64,000 nt of DNA, from NCBI GenBank assembly GCA_911810475.1, contig OU461276.1, positions 1,145,501-1,209,500 of the forward strand, in the 5' to 3' direction. Positions 31,301-40,998 of the stretch are shown here, one piece after another. The translations under genes were made by a program, and so were the position numbers. Origin of the DNA: Candidatus Celerinatantimonas neptuna. Lineage in GTDB: Bacteria > Pseudomonadota > Gammaproteobacteria > Enterobacterales > Celerinatantimonadaceae. Position 1 is the first letter of the stretch; each line of letters begins with the position of its first letter. The notes beneath the pieces are model-generated. The model saw only the letters and a list, made by a program, of their open reading frames with translations, was not told where the DNA came from and searched no databases.

Positions 31301-31836
31301 ATGACTCTGGCGACCATGGCTTCAGGCAATGGATAAAACTTTTGACGCCAGCAATCTTCAACAGCACGCAGTTTCAGACTGTATTCAGACGTTAAAAATT
31401 CACTTTCAAACGCCATTCCACTTTCAAACGCATGCTCTTTGAGCATTCGCTGGCAAAAACCATGAATAGTAAATACCGAAGCCTGATCCATATTCTGCTC
31501 TGCCACCAAAAGGCGCTCAGCATCAACCTTTGGATCAGGGCTTTGGGATAATAAAAAATGGATGAGCGGATCACTGGATTGCCCACGCAAAAAATCGATC
31601 CGGGCCTGATGAATACGCAGCCGGATTCGGGCCCGAAGCTCCGCGGTTGCAGCTTCAGTAAACGTCACCACTAAAATCTGTTCAATCGCTAATGGTTCAC
31701 GGGCCGGTTCATCAACACCCAGCAACAAACGAAGCACCAGCGCACTAATCGTAAACGTTTTGCCCGTTCCGGCACTGGCTTCAATCAGCCGAACGCCGCG
31801 CAGCGGAAAGCTCTCAAGCTCAAGTCGTTCACTCAT
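28306..31836 (-). CDS. recB: Exonuclease V beta subunit RecB
   Basis: 3'-to-5' helicase and nuclease subunit of RecBCD. From ATG at 31836 the protein has 1,176 residues: UvrD-type Walker A EASAGTGKTFT near the N-terminus, DEFQDTDPQQYRIF, VTIHKSKGLEYPLV, and a C-terminal nuclease domain with GTFLHSVFELIDF and the catalytic YYVLDYKSNHLG. GGAGG inside the end of recC precedes two consecutive ATGs; the second has the better spacing. It overlaps recC by 8 bases. No ptrA lies between recC and recB. Confidence 0.97.
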   Translation of the reverse strand: MSERLELESFPLRGVRLIEASAGTGKTFTISALVLRLLLGVDEPAREPLAIEQILVVTFTEAATAELRARIRLRIHQARIDFLRGQSSDPLIHFLLSQSPDPKVDAERLLVAEQNMDQASVFTIHGFCQRMLKEHAFESGMAFESEFLTSEYSLKLRAVEDCWRQKFYPLPEAMVARVMSFWHEPKALLDQLQGVLAQPQLQLESALDVDPVTWFMKRLAQIDAFKQQWQAQSDTLAQALSQSDLDKRSYSKSNLPKWLHEIELFARNDTVDETLPKNLSRFGSDMLSAKTKSGEMARHPLITATDALLEGGGDLKAILMGPLIRQIRGRFGELKTQQQQLGFDDLLSMLAEALNDQSDGVLATSIRSHYPVAMIDEFQDTDPQQYRIFDTVYGHSDNKDHALFLIGDPKQAIYGFRGADIFTYMQARQQVSAHYTLPVNYRSSGAMVDAVNGLFSWYENPFIYRDAIQFTPVESAPSLRERAGLMVEGKSQNALNFVLAESSTNALTSRDYRSMQAKDCAARIRAWLCDGQLDEGCRGIRAVVPADIAVLVRTNREGQLIAQALRQLAIPYVLRASRDSVFASDEGYQWYLQLAAALQPTNERLLHAALASPLLGYSLVELETIGHDEMRWQACVETYQRYQRIWRRRGVLPLLYHWLEQKDMAGHLLRDRAGERQLTNLLHLGELLQQQSQQLDGEAALLRWFARQLLEPDVDADEQQLRLESDDRLVQIVTIHKSKGLEYPLVLVPFAFSFRESSEAIYHRDGRLTLALDGRDEAKEQAKEERLGEDLRLLYVALTRAKYHCALGVAPLARTSSAKKTTVHQSALGFLLQHAQAGHKQQLTDALEALTARYPVIGWEMAIADWPEPLPSLPAPSDTLNCRLIQRGVPHRWSLTSYSSLSRQRQHYDASDEMSWLDQVVIEAHGADETVLDPFHFARGAKAGTFLHSVFELIDFQASRQEVRIQMAELLARAGYDEQWLDVVIQLRSQVLEAPLSDGGVREAFCLAKVASEQRLAEMEFAMPLAGLSTKTLNPFLQANDPLSAKAPPLRFEQIEGMLKGFIDLICCVDGRYYVLDYKSNHLGDSYDDYNRPAMEQAMIEHRYDFQYQLYSVALLRLLRLRLPDFEYERHFGGVYYLFIRGMTGQNDLDTGVYFARPDEAFLHQLDMLIGDVDGS

Positions 31837-34800
31837 CATCTGCCTCCGCCAGATACCGTAATGGTGGCAACAGCAATTGTTCCACCCAGGGGTCCAGAAA
31901 CGCCCAGTGGGATTCAAGAGAATCGCCTAAAGATTGATACAAATAACGGTTGGTCACCTCACCATACTCTCCCTGATAATAAAGCTGCGCCTTATCCCGG
32001 GCACTTTTCAACTGGCCGCTGTCCTGGCTTAACTGCCCCGTTGTCTCATCCCAGGCCGTCGACGCATACATCCAGAGCGCTTCAATGGGAAGTGGCAAAG
32101 GCGAGCACCAAGCGTAGTTCATGGCATCAAGCCAACGATTCAGATAATCACGGGCCAGTTTTGCATCAACGCTCTGCCAGCTAACGGCTTCATCAATACC
32201 CAACAATAAACTCTCACCCGGCACTTCATCCAACTGACAGGCAATTAAGTAATCAATCCAGCTCAGGAGCTTATCCTTCGCCCGCAGTTTCCCGGGGCGA
32301 AACTGCAATAAAACCGACGAGCTTTCACTGGTTAGCCAGCCTTTGAGTGCCGCAAGACCCTGCTCTTCGCAGCCGGGAAACTGGAAGGCCCAGCGGCTCA
32401 CCGATAATTCCGGTAACTGAGCGAGCCGGTCGATGAGCGGATCAAGCGCATGCCAGCGTTGCAGCAGCGTAATATCGCCAAAAGCCCCGTGAGGAAGCTG
32501 GCCACTGGCTGATAATCGTGCACTGAGCTCATCGAACACTTGTCCACCCAAACGGGCCTGCAGTAAAGTAACATCTAACTGATAACGATTGAGCCCTGAC
32601 AACGTGAAATTTTCAGCTTCAACCGATTGCTCCTCAAGCTCTGGGTAATAGATATTTAACCGGCGTTTGTACAGCCACTCCCCCGGGGCCCGGATAAACT
32701 GCTGAAAATCGGTATATTCAACTGATTCCATCATGCCATCCCGGCTGAGTGATTCAGCCGGTTTCTCAGCCGGGGCATCTCCTCCAGATTGCAGTGCACA
32801 GGCCGCCCCAAGCCAGCGCGGGTTATAACTAAATAGCCGGGAGCTTTCCTGAAAGTACACCGGACTAAATGGCTGCAACGGATGCTCGGTCGTGATCGCT
32901 GCCAGCAGCCGTTGCCCAGACGTATCACTGTCAAGCGCCTCATCTGAGTTGATACAAAAGCTCTGCGCCAGATAATCGGTCAGCTCACTCACCAGTACCG
33001 AGGGCTCAAGTGGGTTATTATCCTGTGCGCTGCGCCCGACATAGCTAATATACAGCCGTTCACCAGCCGCCAACACCGCTTCTAAAAACAGATAACGATC
33101 ATCTTCACGCCGGCTCCGGTCGCCGCGTTGCATGGGCTGCTGTGCCATTAAATCAAACCCGAGCGACGGCGCCGTGCGCGGATAATCCGCATCGTTCATT
33201 CCCAAAAGGCATACCACTTTAAATGGAATCGCCCGCATCGGCAGCAATGTACAAAAGTTCACGGGGCCGGCCAGAAACCGCTGAGCCCCCTGCTGGCCGG
33301 ACAATTGACGCCGGCAATAATCATACATCACCATGGGATCAATCGCCTGCTGATAATCACATTCCTCCGCCATTTCATAAAGATGGGCAATCATCTGATA
33401 CAGATGTTGTTGCTCGCCCACTTCCTCTGCATCAAAATCATAAAAATTATCCAGTAGCGTTAGCAGCCGATGTTGCCACTTAACGGCATCAGCGGGTGTT
33501 TGCAAGGCATCACGTAAATCAATCAGCGCTTCGACAAAGTCAGCCAGATAGCCAATCAGTGTCGCTTCCATTCCCTGACTTTGCTGATAAGGCAGTATCC
33601 CGGCGACCAGCCCTTGCTGTTCATCCTGCGCATAACCGAGCAGCATCCGTTTTAAGCCAAACAGCCATGAGTTAAGCTCACCACTATCTGGCAAAGACCA
33701 GCGCTGCAAATCCTCTCCATCCAATCCCCAGCGAATACCCGACTCAATCACCCATTGGCGCAGCCGCTCCTGCTGGCCAGGCTCTATCGCAAAACGCCGG
33801 CGAATCGCCGGAACATCCAGCAGGCTCAAAACGCCACTGGCACTACTGCGGCTCAGCGGTAAGGCTAAAAGCTCGATAAAACTCTGTAGTAACGGGCTCT
33901 CTTCGCACGCCCCGCGATCTGAAATCGCATAAGGGATCCAATGCGTTTCACCGGCAGAGCCAAACACTGCAGCGATGGCCGGGCTATACCGGTTAATATC
34001 CGGCACCATGACAATGACATCGCGCGGTGTTAATTGTTCATCAGCTTCGAACATGGCCAGAAGCTGATCATGTAATACTTCCAGCTCGCGACGGGCGCTA
34101 TGGCAAATACTCAGCGAAATGCTGTGATCATCACGCGTCACGGCTCGTTTATGCTGGCTTGATTCCCAGGCCAGCGGATCGATAGGATTTTCCAGCTCTA
34201 AAACGTCCCTCTGTAACTGATGCAACATGGAGTCGCCCTGCGCTGGCACAAACAAGTCAATATCCAGTTCTTGTTTTTCCACCTCAGCCAACATCGACAG
34301 ATAATCCCGCCCCAGCTTACCCATCGACGCCAGCAAAGGATTGCCTGAAAATGTTAAATCATCGCGAACATCCCCCCAATAGGCCTGGCTTGGGTTACCA
34401 AATAACAGATGAATATCGAGATGCTGCGCCAGTGCTTCAAGAGCCCGTAAATAAGCGGGGGGTAATGCTGAAATACCGAAGATAAAAATCCGCTCGGGAA
34501 GTCCAGCAACAGGCGTTCCAATACTCAAACGCTCGATAAAATCAGCAAATAAATTTCCGCGGTGATAAGGCTGAGCGATCGTGGTCACAGTGTCATCCAC
34601 CAGTAATCGCCACAGTTTAGGTTGCCAGCCCTGATGCGCTGTAATCTCCGGCAAATCATGCCCGGCTTCCCACTCGCTCATCCAGTGTGGACGGTACACC
34701 AGATACTGATCGAACAAGTCAGCAATTTTCTGACAAAGCTGCCAGAGTTTTCGGGCCTGTGTCGACTCCTCAATCCCCAGATATTCAAAAAGAGGTGCGA

Positions 34801-35122
34801 AATCATCGTCAGAGCGTTGCTGAGGTAAAAGCCGCATCAGCCGCCAGGCCATAGCCTCTTTACTAAATGGCGTTTGCTCAGGAATATCATCGAGTACCCG
34901 ATAAAACATCTGCCAGATAAAACTCGACGGCAGAGGAAACTCAATATTGGCACTTACCCCCAGTTGTTCAGCCAGCTCAAACTTAAGCCACTGAGCCATC
35001 CCCGGGCTCTGAACCAGAACCTGTTCAGCTATCAACGGATTAGATAATGGAGCCTGACGCATCAAAGGCCCAATCAATCCAGCTAAAACATCCAGTTGAT
35101 TACTCTGATAAAAATAGAACAT
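31829..35122 (-). CDS. recC: Exonuclease V gamma subunit RecC
   Basis: Chi-recognition subunit of RecBCD. From ATG at 35122 the protein has 1,097 residues and starts MFYFYQSNQLDVLAGLI, aligning with E. coli RecC (VYHSNRLDVL). Conserved early blocks are VQSPGMAQWLKFELAEQLG and NIEFPLPSSFIWQMF, and later MRAIPFKVVCLLGMNDADYPR. An ATG eight codons upstream is possible, but the extra residues are not family-like. Neither start has a strong ribosome-binding site. First gene of recCBD. Confidence 0.95.
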   Translation of the reverse strand: MFYFYQSNQLDVLAGLIGPLMRQAPLSNPLIAEQVLVQSPGMAQWLKFELAEQLGVSANIEFPLPSSFIWQMFYRVLDDIPEQTPFSKEAMAWRLMRLLPQQRSDDDFAPLFEYLGIEESTQARKLWQLCQKIADLFDQYLVYRPHWMSEWEAGHDLPEITAHQGWQPKLWRLLVDDTVTTIAQPYHRGNLFADFIERLSIGTPVAGLPERIFIFGISALPPAYLRALEALAQHLDIHLLFGNPSQAYWGDVRDDLTFSGNPLLASMGKLGRDYLSMLAEVEKQELDIDLFVPAQGDSMLHQLQRDVLELENPIDPLAWESSQHKRAVTRDDHSISLSICHSARRELEVLHDQLLAMFEADEQLTPRDVIVMVPDINRYSPAIAAVFGSAGETHWIPYAISDRGACEESPLLQSFIELLALPLSRSSASGVLSLLDVPAIRRRFAIEPGQQERLRQWVIESGIRWGLDGEDLQRWSLPDSGELNSWLFGLKRMLLGYAQDEQQGLVAGILPYQQSQGMEATLIGYLADFVEALIDLRDALQTPADAVKWQHRLLTLLDNFYDFDAEEVGEQQHLYQMIAHLYEMAEECDYQQAIDPMVMYDYCRRQLSGQQGAQRFLAGPVNFCTLLPMRAIPFKVVCLLGMNDADYPRTAPSLGFDLMAQQPMQRGDRSRREDDRYLFLEAVLAAGERLYISYVGRSAQDNNPLEPSVLVSELTDYLAQSFCINSDEALDSDTSGQRLLAAITTEHPLQPFSPVYFQESSRLFSYNPRWLGAACALQSGGDAPAEKPAESLSRDGMMESVEYTDFQQFIRAPGEWLYKRRLNIYYPELEEQSVEAENFTLSGLNRYQLDVTLLQARLGGQVFDELSARLSASGQLPHGAFGDITLLQRWHALDPLIDRLAQLPELSVSRWAFQFPGCEEQGLAALKGWLTSESSSVLLQFRPGKLRAKDKLLSWIDYLIACQLDEVPGESLLLGIDEAVSWQSVDAKLARDYLNRWLDAMNYAWCSPLPLPIEALWMYASTAWDETTGQLSQDSGQLKSARDKAQLYYQGEYGEVTNRYLYQSLGDSLESHWAFLDPWVEQLLLPPLRYLAEADDE

Positions 35123-36072
35123 GGTCAATTTTGCCCAAGATGACATTCAATGAAATTGTATTAAGGGTAGCGTTTGTGTCATAGGGTGGAAAGAGGAATT
35201 AGCATTCTTAGCGATGAGAAACTCAAGAAATACACTCTGTTTAGTCCATTGATTAAACTGTAAATTAGATAGAGCAGACCAAGTTCCTCTAAGGAGTGTT
35301 GACGTTTGGCGATGGTTTTGCAGCTTTTTGCTGTTTATTGAGACAAGGCAGGTTCTGTGCCGTGTCATCTTCTTCACAATCAGGACCTAACATAGAATAA
35401 ATGAACAGTAGAGCAAATTCAGTGCATTTCATTGAACCAAAAAGGATTTCTTACTTCCTGATCACAATAAATCAAAAGAGGTAAAATAAATGTGGCGCTT
35501 TTTTCTAAAAATAGAGCGATATATGTTTGGCAAAACATCATCCGACAAACATCTGTGAAAAAATTCGGTGGGATGAAAAAATTGAGAGAAAGAATCAAGA
35601 ATATTAGTCACGCTCATAAGTTGAAATCGTTCTCTATTGGTCGCCCCCTGATTTTTATATTCTATCGGTTATCAGGGCGACAGCCTCAAAAATAGCATTT
35701 CATCAATAGATTGATGTTGTTTTTTCTGAATTTGGATGGATTGGCCAAATACCCCTTCATCAAGAGAACAAAACGGTTACCATTGCTTCAAATGCGTTTT
35801 TACAGGAAAAACTATAAAACCATAACCAGTTTTACTTGATCACTACACTTTAAGTCAGTCAGTTAAAGATATGCTCGCGCCCTGAAACAATCTACTCACC
35901 TGCATTTATAAGTCACTTACGCCTTCAATATATGCCATTCAAATAGAGAACATCATTGTAAAAACATACCCAATACCTACTCCAATTACCTATTTTAATT
36001 AACAAATATGACATACTCCATTGCTATCCTCATATTGAGGGCAATTAGTCAACTTTATGAAGGTCATTATCA
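35123..36072. other. Gap between recC and the ABC operon
   Basis: About 950 AT-rich bases with no recognised gene. Two very short candidate frames are noted: a 47-codon minus-strand frame (35289-35432, starting MKCTEFALLF) with a weak ribosome-binding site, and a 22-codon plus-strand frame (35490-35558, starting MWRFFLKIERYMF) with AAGAGG eight bases upstream. Neither can be assigned. The block looks like decayed sequence. Confidence 0.5.
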
Positions 36073-37217
36073 ATGGATAGACGTAAATTCATCAAAACAG
36101 CATCCGCCATATCAGGATTAGCCACACTCCAATCTTTTCCTATATTTGCTTTTGCAGCAGATAAAGTCATCAATGTTTATTCTGGATCAGACTCTAATAT
36201 TATTGATTTTTGGAACAACTTTATTCGTCCCGAATTCGAAAAAACCCATCCAGAATAAGAGTCATCGACGCAGGTAATCAAGGCGGCTTAATGGCTATAT
36301 CCGAGCGTGCCCTAGCCGCTCTTCAAACCCATAAAAATCCTAAAGCAGAGATGCTTGAAGGGTTTGATCCCCATCTACCACGCGGGGCTATGGAAAAAGG
36401 TCTTTGGGTCAACTTTAAAGAGGCGAAATTAAGCAACTATGCCCATGTAAATCCCATTGCCAAGCAGACAAATTATGGTCTTCCTTATCGAGGTTCACAA
36501 GTACTGCTGGCTTACGACAAGACCAAACTCAGTCAAAGCGATGTTCCCAAAACATGGAATACATTAACCAATTGGATTAAAAGCAACCCTGGACAATTTA
36601 TTTATAATCGTCCAGATAATGGCGGTTCTGGTGGAAATTTTGTACGTCGAGCCATCCTTGAAGCAAATGGACGTGATCCAAAACGTTTTACTATAGACAA
36701 CTATTCAGAATCTTACGCTAAAAAGACCCTTCCCCCTGCATGGACAATACTCAGAGACCTTGCCCCTTATTTGTATGGGAAAGGCTCTTATACAGCAGGG
36801 AACACACAATCGATTCAACTGCTTGCTCAAGGCGTGGTAACCATGGTGCCGGTCTGGTCAGATCAAGTATTACAATCATTGTCACAAGGGGGTCTACCAG
36901 AAACAACAGGCTTAGTACAATTAGACGATCTGGCATTTTGTGGAGGCATGTCTCAAATAACTGTTTTTACAAACGGTGAAAACAAACAAGCCACCTTAAA
37001 GCTTAGCGACTTCCTTTTATCATCCAACATCCAATCACAAATCATCGAAAAAATCGGCGGATTCCCTGCAATTTCTTGGGAATATATTGCTGATGATTTA
37101 CGTGAAAAATATAAGGACGTAGTACCTAAAAGCATTCCAACTTTCCCTAACGGGCCTTGGGATAACGCCATTAATAGTGGCTGGTATCGCAATGTAGTTC
37201 CAAACCTTAAGTCTTAA
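36073..37217 (+). pseudogene. ABC solute-binding protein, Tat signal, broken by one frameshift
   Basis: Periplasmic binding protein of an ABC importer (family-1 type). The first frame starts MDRRKFIKTASAISG, with a twin-arginine signal ending near FAFAADK, and stops after FEKTHPE at 36258. The rest continues in the -1 frame from RIRVIDAGNQGGLM to the stop at 37217. Restoring one base near 36250 gives a normal protein of about 381 residues. Six adenines at 36239-36244 lie just before the break. It is the first gene of the operon; the permeases and ATPase behind it are intact. A sequencing error is possible. Confidence 0.85.
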
Positions 37218-37242
37218 AAGTACATAAAATACAAGGTTTTTT

Positions 37243-38112
37243 ATGTCGAAAAAGTTTAATCATTCAAAAAAGCAAGGCTATCAGAAAAGTTTGATAGGCT
37301 TGCTTTTAGTCATTATTCCCGTACTGCTATTAGCTTGTTTAATTATTTACCCAATTATATCAGCGATAATCAGCACTCTAATCAATGATCAAAAGAATGG
37401 GCTAGTGTTATCGCTTAAAGCATACCGATTTTTCTTTACCGATGAGTTCAGTTTAAATAGCCTACGGTTTACCTTATGGACAACTTTAGTCTCCGTACTA
37501 TTACTCTTGATCATAGGTATGCCTATCGCAATTTACCTACGCTTTTCTAGTGGGAAAATGGCCTCTTACGTACAAACCTTAACGGTGTTCCCGATGTTTG
37601 TACCGTCGATTATTCTCTCTTATGCATTAATCCGAACTATTGGGCCAAATGGTACGCTAGACATTGTCTTACATCACATTGGATTACCTCAAATACCATC
37701 CCCTTATTTAACACCATGGGGACCAGTGATTGCACTAGTGTGGGATAACCTCCCAATAACCGTACTCATGCTGACGGCAGGTCTGAGTGCCATTTCTAAT
37801 AGCGCCATAGAAGCAGCTCGTGATGTTGGTGCAAATCCTTGGCAAGTCTTTTGGCATATTATCCTACCTAGAATGAGTAACTCTCTTTTAGTCACATCTT
37901 CTTTTGCTGTATTAGCTATTTTTTCAGCATTTACTTTACCTTATTTACTAGGGCCTACATCACCAGAAATGATGGGACCATTGATGCAACGTACTTTCGG
38001 CGACCTAAACGACCCACTGCAAGCCAAAACACAAGCGGTCATTAGCTTTGGGGTTTGTGTCTTTTTTGATGCTTTTTATGTCTATTCCATTGCAAAAAAT
38101 CGAGAAGGTTAA
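37243..38112 (+). CDS. ABC transporter permease 1
   Basis: Inner-membrane permease of a binding-protein-dependent importer of the spermidine/sulfate/iron type. The 289-residue protein has six expected membrane segments; the first is LIGLLLVIIPVLLLACLIIY. The coupling-loop EAA motif reads EAARDVGANPWQVFWHIILP. AAGG lies six bases before the ATG. It starts 25 bases after the binding-protein gene and ends 6 bases before the second permease. Confidence 0.92.
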   Translation: MSKKFNHSKKQGYQKSLIGLLLVIIPVLLLACLIIYPIISAIISTLINDQKNGLVLSLKAYRFFFTDEFSLNSLRFTLWTTLVSVLLLLIIGMPIAIYLRFSSGKMASYVQTLTVFPMFVPSIILSYALIRTIGPNGTLDIVLHHIGLPQIPSPYLTPWGPVIALVWDNLPITVLMLTAGLSAISNSAIEAARDVGANPWQVFWHIILPRMSNSLLVTSSFAVLAIFSAFTLPYLLGPTSPEMMGPLMQRTFGDLNDPLQAKTQAVISFGVCVFFDAFYVYSIAKNREG

Positions 38113-38118
38113 GCTGTA

Positions 38119-38976
38119 ATGCTAAAAGCAAATTCTCTTATAACAACGCGCTCGCGTTTAAGCATTTATCGCCTGTTAAAAGGAAACAGTGTTGGACTCA
38201 CCATTGGATTGCTACTCACTTTAGTTATTATTACACCTTTACTGGTCGTAGCAATTTGGTCTGTTACCGAAGTATGGCGTTACCCTGCTTTGATTCCACA
38301 AAAATTTGGGTTTCGTTTCTGGCATCAGATCCTTTCTCGCGCTGATGTTTGGCATTCTATTTTTCTTAGCATAAGCCTTGCTACGACAGTAACCTTAATT
38401 TCAGCCATTGTCTGCCTGCCTGCTGCCTATGCTTTTTCTAGAATATCGTTTCCCGGCCGTCGTATATTATTCTTATCTTTTCTCGCATCTCAAGCTTTTC
38501 CTAAATTTGGCTTATTAGTAACCATTGCCACCATTTTTTTAAAAGTAAACCTGATTGCCACATTCTGGGGAGTTGCTTTAATCCAACTAGTGGGAACTTT
38601 CATGCTAATGATATGGATACCCGCTTCTGCCTTTCAAAGTGTGGATCGTCGTATGGAAGAAGCGGCTCACGATGTAGGCGCTTCAAGTATGCGTGTATTT
38701 TGGTCCATTACACTTCCTCAGGCCATGCCTACAATTTCTGCTGCTCTTTTATTAACCTTCATTAGCACTTTTTATGAAACAGAGGGGGCTTGGCTTATTG
38801 GCGCCCCAGAAATTCGCACTATTCCTGTACTAATGATCAACTTCATCAATAACGAAGCCGTCATTCAATACGGGGCGGTGTTATCAATTATGCTCTGGGT
38901 TCCTTCTTTATTCGTCTTATTTTTCAGCCGTAAAGCACTCGGGTCAGGCATTTTTGCCAAAGGTTTTGGGGCTTAA
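38119..38976 (+). CDS. ABC transporter permease 2
   Basis: Second inner-membrane permease of the same importer. The 285-residue protein opens its membrane part with VGLTIGLLLTLVIITPLLVV. The EAA loop reads EEAAHDVGASSMRVFWSITLP. It has the usual six-segment layout and closes near SLFVLFFSRK. It lies 6 bases after permease 1 and 25 bases before the ATPase, so the heteromeric permease pair is co-transcribed. Confidence 0.92.
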   Translation: MLKANSLITTRSRLSIYRLLKGNSVGLTIGLLLTLVIITPLLVVAIWSVTEVWRYPALIPQKFGFRFWHQILSRADVWHSIFLSISLATTVTLISAIVCLPAAYAFSRISFPGRRILFLSFLASQAFPKFGLLVTIATIFLKVNLIATFWGVALIQLVGTFMLMIWIPASAFQSVDRRMEEAAHDVGASSMRVFWSITLPQAMPTISAALLLTFISTFYETEGAWLIGAPEIRTIPVLMINFINNEAVIQYGAVLSIMLWVPSLFVLFFSRKALGSGIFAKGFGA

Positions 38977-39001
38977 CAAAACACGAGATAGGTCTATTTT
39001 C

Positions 39002-40069
39002 ATGGCATGTTTAACAATTAAAGACATCACCAAATCTTTTGCTGGCACACTCGCTGTCGATAACGTCTCTCTTGATATCGAAGATGGCGAATTCATTTGC
39101 CTACTGGGCCCGTCAGGGTCTGGGAAGTCCACATTATTAAGAATACTAGGTGGTTTCGAAGCCCCAACCCACGGGCAAGTATTCATTGATAAAGTGAATG
39201 TTACTTCCCTGGCGCCAGAAAAACTCCCTACGGGAATGATTTTCCAAAGTCACGCCCTATGGAGTCATATGAATGTGTATCAAAACATTGCCTTTGGGCT
39301 CAAACTAAAGGGCTTATCTCGGCAAAATATTCGCAACAAAGTTGAGCATATACTCGAACTGGTTGGACTAAGTGGCTATGGAGAACGAATGACTTCACAG
39401 CTTTCCGGAGGACAACAACAACGTGTTGCCATCGCTCGATCACTCGTACTCGAACCTAAAATACTACTGCTTGACGAACCTTTCACCAGCTTAGATCAGC
39501 ATTTACGAGAGAAATTGCGTGAAGAAGTTCGCGAGATTCAACGACGTTTGAAAATCACCACCGTATTCGTTACTCACGGTCAAGATGAAGCGTTAGCCAT
39601 AGCGGATAGAATCGTCGTATTACGGAATGGCAAAGTAGAGCAAGTGGCTCGGGCAAACAAAATTTATCAAAGACCCGAAACACAATTTGTTGCTGGCTTT
39701 ATTGGGGCAATGAACTTTCTAGAAGGCGAGATAAAAGGGGGTCTATTCTGTCATCCTGCGCTAAACGTAGACATGCCAAATGTTGATGATGGCTTAGCTA
39801 CATTAGCAATTCGCCCAGAAGCGATTACCTTACAACCTGCTTTAGCAGAAGAAAACAGCCAAGGTACGATTCATCGAGTTACACATTTTGGTACTCACCT
39901 TATCTTCGATCTTACGCATCATCATGAACTCCAGCATATAAAAATCATGGCTCCTCCGATGGTATCCTTGCAAGAAGGTCAACGGGTTAATCTAACTATC
40001 AATGACTATCATCTATTTCGAAATAATCTCAAAATCGATCCAAGTCTGCCACAGGCAACGCATGTATAA
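39002..40069 (+). CDS. ABC transporter ATP-binding protein (PotA/UgpC type)
   Basis: Energises the two permeases. From ATG at 39002 the protein has 355 residues: Walker A GPSGSGKST, Q-loop MIFQSHALWSH, signature LSGGQQQRVAIARSLV, Walker B LLLDEPFTSLD, the switch histidine in VFVTHGQDEA, and a TOBE-like C-terminal region containing LAIRPEAITLQPA. An in-frame codon 16 positions earlier overlaps permease 2 and is not conserved. The following GDPD gene hints at a glycerophospho-compound as substrate, which is inference only. Confidence 0.92.
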   Translation: MACLTIKDITKSFAGTLAVDNVSLDIEDGEFICLLGPSGSGKSTLLRILGGFEAPTHGQVFIDKVNVTSLAPEKLPTGMIFQSHALWSHMNVYQNIAFGLKLKGLSRQNIRNKVEHILELVGLSGYGERMTSQLSGGQQQRVAIARSLVLEPKILLLDEPFTSLDQHLREKLREEVREIQRRLKITTVFVTHGQDEALAIADRIVVLRNGKVEQVARANKIYQRPETQFVAGFIGAMNFLEGEIKGGLFCHPALNVDMPNVDDGLATLAIRPEAITLQPALAEENSQGTIHRVTHFGTHLIFDLTHHHELQHIKIMAPPMVSLQEGQRVNLTINDYHLFRNNLKIDPSLPQATHV

Positions 40070-40108
40070 GACAAATATTATTCATAAAAAGAACAGAGAG
40101 ATAACACT

Positions 40109-40998
40109 GTGATAGGAAAAAACAGCTTGTTAAGTGACAAAAAAGGGCTTCGCATTAAACGGAATGCTCATGACACCTGGCTAAAATGGCACCGTGGATG
40201 TCGTTACTTAGCAGACATTCCTTTTGCTGCCAATCGAATTATTGAAGGCTGGTCTCTGGGAGCTTCGATGGAGATTGATTTGCAAAAGTATATGGAGATT
40301 GATTTGCAAAAGTATAATGGAGCAGGGTTTGTTATTTTGCACGACGAGATACTAGACAACTCGACCACAGGTCAGGGCAAACTCATCGATACTTGTGCAG
40401 AAGTCTTACAGACCCTATCTCTCAAAAACTCTAATGGAGAAGTGTCTAATCATCCAGTTCTACTGCTAAAAGCGTTGGCTAACCGCCTTGCACAAATACC
40501 TTGTCCAGCAAGCACAACTTTACAGCTAGATCTAAAATCAACCATAGAGTTGCTTAATAACGCAGATCGCCAAGCTTTTTGTCATGCGCTCGAGCCGATT
40601 GCTAACCACATTATTCTGTCGGGCGGTGATGCCCAAGCAGTTCAATATTTGGCAGACGCCTTACCATCAGCTAAATTAGGCTATGACCCATGTGAGCATA
40701 TACCATTTGACACATTTAAAACCAAAGAAGACTGGTACAATTTTGTATCCGGCACTTGTAAAACCATGCCAACAGCCACAATGATCTATTTAAACTACCA
40801 CATCATTTTATTGGCCGACAGACAGGGGGGGACCTCATTGCCGCATTCCATAACCAGCACAAACGTGTCGATGCTTGGACAATTAACAAAGCCGATACCA
40901 GCATACTGTCATCGGTTAACCGATTAATAGAACTTCATTGCGACCAAATCACCACAGATGAGCCTGTTGCATTACAAGCACTGATTGATAATCAATGA
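40109..40998 (+). pseudogene. Glycerophosphodiester phosphodiesterase, broken by one frameshift
   Basis: GDPD-family enzyme, which hydrolyses glycerophosphodiesters to glycerol 3-phosphate and an alcohol. The catalytic features are present: WHRG, the acidic pair in EIDLQKY, and ILHDEILDNSTTG. Two lesions are visible. A 24-base tandem duplication (40268-40315) repeats MEIDLQKY inside the active-site region. A -1 shift at a run of seven guanines (40825-40831) moves the conserved C-terminus (DLIAAFHNQHKRVDAW) to another frame, which ends at 40998. Last gene of the ABC operon. Decay is likely, but an assembly error cannot be excluded. Confidence 0.85.
40268..40315 (+). repeat. 24-bp tandem duplication in the GDPD gene
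   Basis: Two identical 24-base copies (40268-40291 and 40292-40315), each encoding MEIDLQKY. Homologues should have one copy because this block carries catalytic acidic residues. The duplication keeps the frame. Confidence 0.95.

Noticed and set aside
35147-35377. 76-codon minus-strand frame just upstream of recC
   Set aside because: No family resemblance and no ribosome-binding site; it overlaps another candidate frame and ends where recC begins only by chance.
36238-36258. Programmed -1 frameshifting in the binding-protein gene
   Set aside because: The A6 run is not in the X-XXY-YYZ phase of a standard slippery heptamer, and a single binding protein has no known need for two products. Mutation or error is simpler.
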